6,353 nucleotides of DNA from Granulicella sp. UBA5172. Its GTDB lineage: Bacteria; Acidobacteriota; Terriglobia; Terriglobales; Acidobacteriaceae. This document shows, one piece after another, positions 1 to 6,072 of this stretch (position 1 is the stretch's first letter; every line of letters begins with the position of its first letter). The notes below the pieces were generated by a model. That model had not been told where the DNA came from. It saw nothing but the letters and a program-made list of their open reading frames with translations, and did not search any database. The stretch covers positions 1,497 through 7,849 of the forward strand of contig DHWW01000225.1 in NCBI GenBank assembly GCA_002413385.1, in the 5' to 3' direction. The position numbers were made by a program, and so were the translations under genes.

Positions 1-1547
1 ACATCCTCGATCCGGAACATTCCTGCAAGTGCAGGATGCCTCACCGCGATCGCCTGGTACATCTCCCAGGCTACGCGGCGGTAGCTGAAGTGGCCGGCGA
101 TGGTCGAGCGTAGTTCTGCGATGTAGAGGGCTTCGGCGAAGTCCATCTTGAACATGGCGCGGCAGCGTGTGCCCAGCGGCAGCAGATATTGCGCGCTCTG
201 GGCGGCCTCCGGTTCGCCACTGTCGCGCAGGGTGCGGTAGGCGGTGAATGCGGATTCGATTGCGGCCTTGTAGGCGGTGTCGAGGCCAGCTTCGGCTAGC
301 GTTGGCTGGCCTGGGCAGACGGGCTCGTCGAAGCCGTGGACGTCGGAGAATTCCTGGATAAGCTGCACGCAGCGGCGGTGGCGGTGCATGTCGCGGAAGC
401 CGCCGATGTCCATGAGGATGTCGAAGCGGAAGCCGTGGCCGGAGTGGAAGGAGCGGAGGAGCTCGTCGTGCTTGCCGCGATGCGCGGTTCCGATTTTGAG
501 GAGTTCGTTGCGCCGCGTCTCGCTCAAGGCACCCACGGCTCCTCGCAGCTGGCGATACGAGTAGTGGCAGTTGGGATAGAGCAGCGAAGTTACCAGTTCG
601 ACCTCGAGATGCTCTTCGTCATCCAGCAGATCGACGATGGGCGCTGGATAGATCTGCACGCCGTTCATGAGTTCCTGAGCGGCCTCGGTCAGTTCCCTGC
701 GGCTGGCGATCTGGTAGTCGCTGGCCTCGGCGTATTTCACGAGCGTTGGAGCGGTGCGCACGGGGGGCATAAGGTCGTTGAGAATCTGGGCGGTCGCCTC
801 TGCATTGACGACGCCTTCTCCGGCGAGTTCCTCGAGCTTGTCGCGCTGCACATTCCAGGCCGGCTCGCTGGCTGCGGTGCGGAGCTTGGTGCCAAGCTCG
901 CGTATCTCATGGAAGGGGCTGGAGAGTAGACGGGAGACCTGGTTCTCCAGCGTGCGCGCGTTTACGATCTGGCCGAGCGAGGTGTTGGTGGCCAGTGGCA
1001 GCAGATAGCGGGCGGCGTCGAATGCCCGGGCCTTCAGGGTACGCGTGTAGGCATCATCCTTCATCTCATCGGGTTGCGGAATTACGGCCTTGAGGGCTTC
1101 GAACATTCCTGCGCTGAGGGTTTGATAGGAGGCGAACAGGCTCTCGATGGCATGGGTGTAGGCGGTCCGGGCGGCGGCATCCAGATGCGGAGTGTACCAG
1201 CCGGAGCGCTGGAAGTTCTGATAGCGGGTGGAACGCTCCTGCCCATCCCAGCGGGTCTCGTCGACCAGCGCAATCGCGGCGAGGAGGCTGAGGCGCTCGA
1301 CGGCGAAGGGGATGTGGGCGAGGTCGGCGATGGATCGATGGCCGTACTGAAAGTAGAAGGTGTTGAGGAACTGCTCGGCTCGCTGGGAGCTGATTTCGGT
1401 GAGAGACTCGCGCATCGTAAGGGACGAACGCGAGTACTTGGCCAGCGCATAGGCGAGGACCTCGGGTTCGGCGCCGTGAATAGCGTAGACTTCGGTGGAG
1501 TTCTGCGAGGGCTTCTGTTCGGCTGTGTGCTTCGGGCTATCAGACAT
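1..1547 (-). CDS. thyX: Tandem ThyX-like protein (FAD-dependent thymidylate synthase family), C-terminus cut by window edge
   Basis: The frame is open from ATG at 1547 to the left edge: 515 full codons with no stop, and the true end lies outside. ThyX makes dTMP from dUMP using methylene-tetrahydrofolate, FAD and NAD(P)H; canonical ThyX is a single domain of about 220-250 residues. Two copies are visible here. Domain 1 (about 17-230) has the GHRSIADLAHI stretch (69-79), then VDETRWDGQERSTRY (95-109), then YLLPLATNTS and IVNARTL (181-200). Domain 2 (about 265-515) has HSGHGFRFDI (368-377), MHRHRRCVQLIQEFS (387-401), YLLPLGTRC (454-462) and AELRSTIAGH (477-486). The canonical RHR-x7-S-x-RY signature is split: domain 1 reads DET-x7-S-T-RY and domain 2 reads RHR-x7-E. 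Whether it still makes dTMP cannot be told from sequence. No clear Shine-Dalgarno precedes the ATG. It is divergent from fabG. Family assignment is confident, catalytic function less so. Confidence 0.85.
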   Translation of the reverse strand, partial: MSDSPKHTAEQKPSQNSTEVYAIHGAEPEVLAYALAKYSRSSLTMRESLTEISSQRAEQFLNTFYFQYGHRSIADLAHIPFAVERLSLLAAIALVDETRWDGQERSTRYQNFQRSGWYTPHLDAAARTAYTHAIESLFASYQTLSAGMFEALKAVIPQPDEMKDDAYTRTLKARAFDAARYLLPLATNTSLGQIVNARTLENQVSRLLSSPFHEIRELGTKLRTAASEPAWNVQRDKLEELAGEGVVNAEATAQILNDLMPPVRTAPTLVKYAEASDYQIASRRELTEAAQELMNGVQIYPAPIVDLLDDEEHLEVELVTSLLYPNCHYSYRQLRGAVGALSETRRNELLKIGTAHRGKHDELLRSFHSGHGFRFDILMDIGGFRDMHRHRRCVQLIQEFSDVHGFDEPVCPGQPTLAEAGLDTAYKAAIESAFTAYRTLRDSGEPEAAQSAQYLLPLGTRCRAMFKMDFAEALYIAELRSTIAGHFSYRRVAWEMYQAIAVRHPALAGMFRIED

Positions 1548-1562
1548 GACGTGCACAAGGAT

Positions 1563-1576
1563 ATCGCGGTTGCGAT
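1563..1576. repeat. Small inverted repeat in the thyX/fabG divergent spacer
   Basis: ATCGC (1563-1567) and GCGAT (1572-1576) form a 5-bp inverted repeat around GGTT. It lies in the only non-coding stretch between the two divergent genes (1548-1610), where both promoters would have to sit unless they lie inside the genes. It could be a small operator or chance; arms this short are expected often. I see no convincing -35/-10 pair on either strand in this spacer. Confidence 0.2.
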
Positions 1577-1600
1577 GTTTTAATGGTGGAAACAATCTGT

Positions 1601-1605
1601 GGAGG
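1601..1605 (+). promoter_or_regulatory. Ribosome binding site that decides the fabG start
   Basis: GGAGG, followed by five bases (TTAAG) and TTG at 1611. This is the strongest Shine-Dalgarno in the window and lies inside the alternative GTG-start reading (1599). It therefore argues that translation begins at TTG 1611 rather than GTG 1599. Confidence 0.65.
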
Positions 1606-1610
1606 TTAAG

Positions 1611-2396
1611 TTGAGCGAGCAAGAGACGAAGGACGGCCGGGCAACGGCAGCGACGAGCCTGACAGGACGCATCGCGCTGGTGACCGGTGCGAGCCAGGGG
1701 ATTGGGCGGGCGTGCGCCATAGAACTCGCTAAAACTGGGGCAACGGTTGCCCTGGCTGCGCGGTCGGTGGAGAAGCTGGAGGCAGTTGCCGCCGAGATTA
1801 CGGCCGCGGGTGGGAGCGCGAAGGCCTATGCGCTGGACGTCAGCAGCGAGGAATCCATCAAATCCTGCGCAAAGGCGGTGCTTGCGGACCTGGGTAAGGT
1901 CGAGATCCTGGTCAATAACGCCGGGATTACGAAGGATGGGCTGGCGTTGCGGATGAAGCTCTCAGACTTTGAGGATGTGATCCGGACAAACCTTACGGGC
2001 GCCTTCCTGCTGACGCAGGCGGTGATTTCGTCGATGATGAAGGGCCGATGGGGCCGGGTGATCAACATTACCTCGGTGGTGGGAGAGACCGGAGCGGCGG
2101 GGCAGGCGAACTATGCGGCGTCGAAGGCTGGGATGATCGGGCTAACGAAATCTCTGGCGCGGGAGTTCGCCAGTCGTGGCATTACGGTGAACGCCATTGC
2201 GCCCGGATTCATCCAGACGGCTATGACAGAGGAGCTGACCGATGCCCAAAAGGCCGCAATTCTGACGCAGATCCCGCTGGCGCGCTACGGCCATGATGCC
2301 GACATTGCTGCCGCCGTGGCCTTCCTGGCCAGCGATGGCGCAGGGTACATCACGGGCCATACGTTGGATGTAAATGGGGGGATGTACATGGGCTAA
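1611..2396 (+). CDS. fabG: 3-oxoacyl-[acyl-carrier-protein] reductase, FabG-type SDR
   Basis: Classical short-chain dehydrogenase/reductase of 261 residues, expected to reduce 3-oxoacyl-ACP to (R)-3-hydroxyacyl-ACP with NADPH in cytosolic fatty-acid elongation. Visible in order: Rossmann glycine motif TGASQGIG (25-32), LDV (75-77), NNAG (102-105), the structural Asn in NLTG (127), catalytic Ser155 in NITS, Tyr168 and Lys172 in YAASK, NAIAPGFIQTAMT (194-206), and the C-terminal YITGHTLDVNGGM typical of FabG. It carries roughly 16 more N-terminal residues than E. coli FabG (244 residues), giving a Lys/Glu/Thr-rich lead-in. TTG 1611 is chosen because GGAGG lies five bases upstream; the in-frame GTG at 1599 is the alternative and would add four residues. 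No obvious terminator follows the stop. Other SDR reductases look similar, so the acyl-ACP substrate is inferred from the closeness of the motifs to FabG. Confidence 0.92.
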   Translation: MSEQETKDGRATAATSLTGRIALVTGASQGIGRACAIELAKTGATVALAARSVEKLEAVAAEITAAGGSAKAYALDVSSEESIKSCAKAVLADLGKVEILVNNAGITKDGLALRMKLSDFEDVIRTNLTGAFLLTQAVISSMMKGRWGRVINITSVVGETGAAGQANYAASKAGMIGLTKSLAREFASRGITVNAIAPGFIQTAMTEELTDAQKAAILTQIPLARYGHDADIAAAVAFLASDGAGYITGHTLDVNGGMYMG

Positions 2397-2530
2397 CCCG
2401 TCTTATGGGCACATTTATGGCTCCCAAGCTAAAGTACCGTCCCATACACGAATCTGGAATGGTACGAGTACGACAACGATTTTCAACTTAGCTCTTGCCA
2501 CGCTCGCTCTGGCTAGTTACTTTACCGCTA
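2397..2530. other. Intergenic spacer between fabG and the XRE regulator
   Basis: 134 bases without a supportable gene. It holds a weak 5-bp inverted repeat (GTACC at 2434-2438, GGTAC at 2461-2465, 22-base loop) and a possible promoter for the downstream regulator near its right end. I see no intrinsic terminator for fabG: no GC stem is followed by a T run. Confidence 0.5.
2495..2523 (+). promoter_or_regulatory. Possible sigma-70-type promoter of the XRE regulator
   Basis: TTGCCA (2495-2500, five of six to TTGACA), a 17-base spacer, then TACTTT (2518-2523, keeping the TA...T positions of the -10). The start of transcription would fall near 2530, at or just before the first candidate ATG (2531). 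That would suit a leaderless or nearly leaderless message and would explain the missing Shine-Dalgarno. Read by eye only; a weak -10 makes this tentative. Confidence 0.3.
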
Positions 2531-2944
2531 ATGGCAAATATGCACACAGTAACCTTGGAAGAGCAATTCGTTGGATCAGCGCCGCATCCAATCAATATCG
2601 GAGCTACGATCCGCGACTTCCGCCTGCAGCGCGGGATGTCGCAAGGAGACATCGAGAAGCGCACGGGTCTGCTACGGTGCTACCTTTCGCGCGTTGAAAA
2701 CGGCCACACCGTTCCATCGCTTGAAACGCTGCAAAAGATTGCTGGCTCGCTCGATATGCCGCTGAGCCAGTTCTTCTCGGAAGACCCGGTCAAGGAGAAC
2801 TATGGCGTCACGCTGAGCGAAGACGAGATTCGTTTCCTGACGCAGGTGCAGCGCTACTCGTCCAGCCTCACCGAGAGCGATCGCAAGCTGCTGCTCGCCA
2901 TGGTGCGGAAGTTCGCCGCGACCGCGACGACGTCGATCAGCTAA
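2531..2944 (+). CDS. XRE/Cro-C1 family helix-turn-helix transcriptional regulator
   Basis: A cytosolic DNA-binding protein of 137 residues. A single Cro/C1-type HTH covers about residues 23-82: IGATIRDFRLQRGMSQGDIE, then TGLLRCYLSRVENGHTVPS, where SRVENG is the usual recognition-helix end, then LETLQKIAGSLDMPLSQFF. The C-terminal 50 residues are charged and helical (VTLSEDEIRFLTQVQRY, then LTESDRKLLLAMVRKFA) and have no ligand domain I recognise; they may serve dimerisation. ATG 2531 was chosen; ATG 2540 (three residues shorter) is equally possible, and neither has a Shine-Dalgarno. The reading frame also opens further upstream at TTG 2495, but that would put the candidate promoter inside the gene. 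Targets are unknown; the same-strand fabG upstream and its own promoter are candidates. Confidence 0.85.
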   Translation: MANMHTVTLEEQFVGSAPHPINIGATIRDFRLQRGMSQGDIEKRTGLLRCYLSRVENGHTVPSLETLQKIAGSLDMPLSQFFSEDPVKENYGVTLSEDEIRFLTQVQRYSSSLTESDRKLLLAMVRKFAATATTSIS

Positions 2945-2964
2945 GAACAGGCAGTAGTGACACG

Positions 2965-2996
2965 GAGCCAGCCGGATCACGGCTGGCTCATTTCTT
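2965..2996 (+). terminator. Intrinsic terminator of the XRE gene
   Basis: GAGCCAGCCG (2965-2974) pairs perfectly with CGGCTGGCTC (2980-2989) around a five-base loop GATCA, giving a 10-bp GC-rich stem followed by ATTTCTT. It starts 20 bases after the XRE stop. The T-rich tail is present only on the plus strand, so it serves the regulator. For the converging rhomboid gene it is a hairpin without a U-tract, and probably a block to read-through from the left. Confidence 0.85.
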
Positions 2997-3000
2997 GGAC

Positions 3001-3903
3001 CTAGGCGAACTTTGACAGTGCATACCCGCACAGGCAGAGTAGCAGGGTGGCGAACGCAAAGGTGAGGCGCTGCCTGTCCCTGTAGCTTGATCGACCGGAA
3101 GTCATGCGTGGAAACAACGGCAATCCAAGGGCGAGGCCGGCCAAGAAACCGCCGATGTGGGCTGAGTTGTCGATTCGCGGCAACATGCCAAGGTCAAGGT
3201 GGACCATCTTGAGTTGGCTGGCCGAGGCCATCCCGAGCATACCCGGGGTCATTCCGATGACCAGGTTCGCTACCGCGAAGAAAATGACCTGGCGTCGCAG
3301 GCTGCGGAGTTCGTTCCAGGGGAGAGAGAGTTTGCGGTTTGAGAGCAGCACAATCAGGATGCCGGCAATGCCGAAGACCGCGCCTGAAGCTCCTGCCACC
3401 AGGACCACCTGCCCGGTGAAGAGGCTCCACGCATAGGAGAGCATCATTCCTGCCGTGCCGGTCAACAGATACACAGCGACGAGCCCGCGCTTGCCCAGCA
3501 GCGGCTCACCAAACACACCGAGGTTCCACAAACACCACATGTTCAAGGCGATATGCAGGATCGTCACATGCACGAAGGTGCCGGTGATCAGCCGCCACCA
3601 CTCGCCCTGCTGGATTAGAGGAGACGCGGTCGCACCAAAGCGAACCAGTGTGTCGACATCGAACGACGCAGTGAGAATGCTGGTCCAGTCGTGCTGATGG
3701 ATGAGGCCCATCACCGGACCGGAGCTGAACATCGCGGCAAACACCGCGAAGTTGATACCCATCAGGAGATAGGTTGCAGGGTAGCCCCACAGCGACCCTC
3801 GCTTGTCAGACTTCTGAACCTGAACGACGTCGACGGATGCAGGGCCGTTGAGCTGGGCTTCCGCCGTCGCAATGGATGATTCAGTTTGAGAAAGGTTGGT
3901 CAC
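3001..3903 (-). CDS. Rhomboid family intramembrane serine protease
   Basis: A 300-residue membrane protein with the rhomboid catalytic set. EWWRLITGTFVHVTILHIALN (101-121) carries the family WR motif and the oxyanion-hole residues His117 and Asn121. GASGAVFG (171-178) holds catalytic Ser173, and DNSAHIGGF (245-253) holds catalytic His249. Rhomboids cut transmembrane segments of client proteins inside the bilayer. About 40 polar residues precede the first membrane helix (43-60); further helices are at about 108-126, 140-160, 165-188, 205-223 and 247-265, plus a last hydrophobic segment 280-297 that suggests a seventh helix. The loop before the catalytic His (224-245) is long. The start is GTG 3903; no good Shine-Dalgarno is seen and the next Met (48) lies within the first helix. 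It begins 21 bases after the zinc-motif membrane protein ends, so the two probably share a transcript. The substrate is unknown. Confidence 0.93.
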   Translation of the reverse strand: MTNLSQTESSIATAEAQLNGPASVDVVQVQKSDKRGSLWGYPATYLLMGINFAVFAAMFSSGPVMGLIHQHDWTSILTASFDVDTLVRFGATASPLIQQGEWWRLITGTFVHVTILHIALNMWCLWNLGVFGEPLLGKRGLVAVYLLTGTAGMMLSYAWSLFTGQVVLVAGASGAVFGIAGILIVLLSNRKLSLPWNELRSLRRQVIFFAVANLVIGMTPGMLGMASASQLKMVHLDLGMLPRIDNSAHIGGFLAGLALGLPLFPRMTSGRSSYRDRQRLTFAFATLLLCLCGYALSKFA

Positions 3904-3924
3904 GGTCGTGGGCGCAAGTTGGAA

Positions 3925-4434
3925 TCAGGCAGCCTGCTTGCGCAGCCGCTCTCGCAGCTCCGGCGAAATGCGTTCGTGGAAGATGGCGGAGACCATGCTT
4001 GGGATGGGCGTCGTAATCGTCACAAGCGTCCACAACAGCATGGAAACCAGCATGCCGACAATCGCCACGGCCTCCAGGCTGATGGACACGCTCGACGGGA
4101 TACGCAGCAGCGTAATTGCCTGATCGTGCAGATGCAGGTGTTGGACATTGCTAATGTGGTTCATCGCCTCTACGCGGTGCATGACCAGCGCGGCCAGGAG
4201 AAACGCTGCAAACGATAGACTCGTAGCCGCAAGCAGCAGGACGTCTACCGTACGATGCAGGCGCTGCTTTCGCCGGCAATAGGGGCAGTTGTAGAGATGC
4301 GCCTCGTAATCCACTCGCAGATCAGGGGAGATACTGGAAATATCGTAGCGCCAGCCCGAGAGAATCGCACCGACAACCGGGTCGTTGCAGGATTCTTGAC
4401 CAGTTTCTCGGGAGTGGGATGTATTTGTCGCCAT
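3925..4434 (-). CDS. Two-helix membrane protein with an anti-sigma-like HxxxCxxC zinc motif
   Basis: A 169-residue protein I cannot name. The N-terminal 60 residues look like a zf-HC2/ZAS domain: DLRVDYEAHLYNCPYCRRKQR holds His46, Cys50 and Cys53 in the H-x3-C-x2-C spacing used by zinc-binding anti-sigma factors such as RsrA. A basic stretch (RRKQRLHR, 54-61) precedes a membrane helix (about 64-85). A loop of about 35 residues (86-120) contains five histidines (86, 93, 99, 101, 103). A second helix runs about 121-143 and a basic tail ends the protein. The positive-inside rule puts both ends in the cytoplasm and the His-bearing loop outside. No sigma-factor gene lies in the window, so an anti-sigma role is inferred from the motif only. 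ATG 4434 is the start; a weak GAGAG lies about 15 bases upstream. Likely first gene of a transcript with the rhomboid. Confidence 0.75.
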   Translation of the reverse strand: MATNTSHSRETGQESCNDPVVGAILSGWRYDISSISPDLRVDYEAHLYNCPYCRRKQRLHRTVDVLLLAATSLSFAAFLLAALVMHRVEAMNHISNVQHLHLHDQAITLLRIPSSVSISLEAVAIVGMLVSMLLWTLVTITTPIPSMVSAIFHERISPELRERLRKQAA

Positions 4435-4465
4435 GAATCTTTTAACGCTCTCTTCATTCTATTTG

Positions 4466-4494
4466 ATTCTAAGTTTCGTTGATAGGCCTGATAT
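4466..4494 (-). promoter_or_regulatory. Possible promoter for the zinc-motif protein/rhomboid pair
   Basis: On the minus strand, TAGAAT (4471-4466) matches five of six -10 positions. Seventeen bases upstream is ATATCA (4494-4489), a poor -35. It sits in the AT-richest part of the 97-base spacer and would give a leader of about 25 bases before ATG 4434. Tentative because of the weak -35. Confidence 0.28.
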
Positions 4495-4531
4495 TACCGT
4501 TCAAGATGTCGTGACCCGAACAGTGCGCATT

Positions 4532-5530
4532 TCAGAGGCAAATTGGATCCATCGGTACATCCTGCGTGGCCAGCACCACGCGGTTTCCAAGCAGGCTCAT
4601 GCGATCGCCAATCGCCTGCTCCGCGGCCAACCGGGCAAGCTCAGGCAGGTTGTTGCTCTCGGATAGATGCCCGAGGACGATCGTGTGAGCACCGCCATCG
4701 TAATCGTGCAGCAGAAACTCCGCCGCCGCAGCATTCGACAGATGCCCTACACGCGATAACACCCGCTGCTTCACCGACCAGGGATAGGGTCCATCCTTCA
4801 GCATCTCGAGGTCGTGGTTGGACTCCAGCAGCAGCACATCGACATGCTTCAGCGCCATTTTCACATTGGGAGGAACGTAGCCCAGGTCTGTAGCGATTGC
4901 CATGCGAATCGACTCCGGCCTCGCATGGAAGACAAACCCGCAGGGATCAGCCGCGTCGTGCGGGATCGTGAAGGGATTGATGTCGATCTCGCCAATCGAG
5001 AAGCCGTGTCCGGCGCGGAAGTACTCGACCGCGGGAAGAAATGCAGGGTCAGCCTTGACCTTGGGAGCAGTTGCATCGGCCTCCAACGAGGCGGCACTGT
5101 CGGACAAAGGCTCGACGGAAACCGCCTCCATGCCTTGATCCCCGGAGTCACCAATCTCTTCTTGCGGAGCGCAGGCCGCGGCTGTCTGCTCGGCACGCAC
5201 TTCCTTTTCGCGCTGCATCAGTTCCAGCCATTTTGTGTAGCTCATGGTGGTGCGCGGGGTCATCATTCGCACCCACGCACGATGTGTTTGCTCAGTAAAA
5301 AACACTGGAATTTTCAGCCGTCGAGCAAGCACCGATAGCCCCGCAACGTGGTCCAGATGCTCATGCGTAATCAGAATCGCATTCAGCGTGCCGGGATCTT
5401 CCCCCACCTGCGCCATGCGACGCAGCAACTCTTTGCACGACATTCCCGCATCGACGAGAATCGTCGTCGAGCCTGCGGCGATCACCGTCGCATTGCCCTT
5501 CGACCCCGACGCCAGCACTGTCATTCGCAC
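4532..5530 (-). CDS. MBL-fold metallo-hydrolase, WalJ/YycJ type
   Basis: A 332-residue cytosolic metallo-beta-lactamase-fold protein. Visible motifs: the LASGSKGNAT strand and loop (6-14) typical of YycJ/WalJ proteins, the zinc signature THEHLDH (55-61), PHDAADPCGF (190-199), ATDLGYV (213-219), LLLESNHD (233-240), GHLSN (262-266) and LGHLSESN (286-293). Members usually run near 260 residues; here an extra stretch of roughly 60-70 residues (about 105-165), rich in Ala, Glu, Ser and Asp, lies between the two zinc-site halves and looks like a disordered insert. WalJ is linked in Firmicutes to the WalRK cell-wall system and to DNA repair. No walK or walR is seen here, so the biological role is left open. 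GTG 5530 is the first possible start, since an in-frame TAA lies just upstream; ATG 5524 is the alternative, two residues shorter. Neither has a clear Shine-Dalgarno. Confidence 0.88.
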   Translation of the reverse strand: MRMTVLASGSKGNATVIAAGSTTILVDAGMSCKELLRRMAQVGEDPGTLNAILITHEHLDHVAGLSVLARRLKIPVFFTEQTHRAWVRMMTPRTTMSYTKWLELMQREKEVRAEQTAAACAPQEEIGDSGDQGMEAVSVEPLSDSAASLEADATAPKVKADPAFLPAVEYFRAGHGFSIGEIDINPFTIPHDAADPCGFVFHARPESIRMAIATDLGYVPPNVKMALKHVDVLLLESNHDLEMLKDGPYPWSVKQRVLSRVGHLSNAAAAEFLLHDYDGGAHTIVLGHLSESNNLPELARLAAEQAIGDRMSLLGNRVVLATQDVPMDPICL

Positions 5531-5590
5531 TGCTTAACGATACGCCCGGAGCCTGTGCATGGCCGTCCGCTGGACTTCATTCTGATTCCT

Positions 5591-6046
5591 CTAGGCCGTC
5601 GCTCGAAGGGGTGCGAGGAAGTTCACCACCGACCGCATGACCACCTCGTCGCGTTGGTTGAACACGATGGTGCGAGACCGCACCACACCAACAGTCGGTC
5701 GCGAACTGGATCTGCGGACTCCGAGAATCTCAGCCTCGGTACGGAGCGAATCACCGGGACGCACCGGCTGCGTGAAACGAATCTCCTCGACGCCGGCTCC
5801 TACCATGCCGCCTGCGATGGATGTCGACTCAACGCGGAGCCGCATCGCGATGGCTGCCGTCATCCATCCCGACGCCGTCAGCCCCTTGAAGAATGTGTTT
5901 TCGGCTGCGACCTCATCCATGTGGAAGGGTTGCGGATCGTATTTCGACGCAAACTCCTTGATCTCCTCCGCCGTTACCTCGTAGCTGCGGTCGGAGTTGA
6001 ACTTCATGCCCGGATACAAATCCTCAAAGTACAACTCAGTCGCCAA
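5591..6046 (-). CDS. MaoC-like hot-dog dehydratase/hydratase
   Basis: A 151-residue single hot-dog-fold protein of the MaoC/(R)-specific enoyl-CoA hydratase family, which adds or removes water at the C2-C3 bond of acyl-CoA. The hydratase motif is YDPQPFHMDEVAAENTFFKG (36-55), with the expected catalytic Asp37 and His42 and the following ASGW loop (58-61). The later GVEEIRFTQPVRPGDSL (85-101) is the usual second half, and the length is typical. The start is TTG 6046: it gives MATELYFEDLYPG, which matches the family N-terminus, and has GGGAG seven bases upstream. A longer reading from ATG 6154 would add 36 residues overlapping the upstream gene and is disfavoured. It follows the 3-hydroxyacyl-CoA dehydrogenase by 26 bases, so co-transcription and a shared acyl-CoA pathway (fatty-acid, PHB-like or crotonyl-CoA turnover) are likely. 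The exact substrate is not readable. Confidence 0.88.
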   Translation of the reverse strand: MATELYFEDLYPGMKFNSDRSYEVTAEEIKEFASKYDPQPFHMDEVAAENTFFKGLTASGWMTAAIAMRLRVESTSIAGGMVGAGVEEIRFTQPVRPGDSLRTEAEILGVRRSSSRPTVGVVRSRTIVFNQRDEVVMRSVVNFLAPLRATA

Positions 6047-6053
6047 TGCCCTG

Positions 6054-6058
6054 CTCCC
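6054..6058 (-). promoter_or_regulatory. Ribosome binding site for the TTG start of the MaoC gene
   Basis: On the minus strand GGGAG lies seven bases before TTG 6046, inside the 26-base gap after the upstream gene's stop. It decides for the TTG start over the longer ATG 6154 reading. Confidence 0.5.
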
Positions 6059-6072
6059 ACGTCTCAAGATTT

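Noticed and set aside
336..929. Long plus-strand open frame antisense to thyX
   Set aside because: It is the mirror of a well-motified ThyX-like frame in GC-rich DNA, has no Shine-Dalgarno and no recognisable domain. The same holds for 277-564, 754-1008 and 1074-1583.
1082..1558. Minus-strand open frame rich in Ser and Pro overlapping the start of thyX
   Set aside because: It is an out-of-frame shadow of thyX; its Ser/Pro/Arg composition is typical of shifted GC-rich codons.
2434..2465. GTACC...GGTAC inverted repeat as a terminator of fabG
   Set aside because: Only 5 bp of stem, a 22-base loop and no T run after it.
2374..2697. Plus-strand open frame bridging the fabG end and the XRE gene
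   Set aside because: It overlaps both real genes in another frame and shows no domain. The intergenic part has no start signal.
4484..4494. TGATA direct repeat spaced by four bases near the candidate promoter
   Set aside because: Two five-base copies are too short to separate from chance in an AT-richer spacer.
4814..5338. Plus-strand open frame antisense to the WalJ-type gene
   Set aside because: It is a shadow of a frame with clear metal-site motifs; no ribosome binding site or domain.
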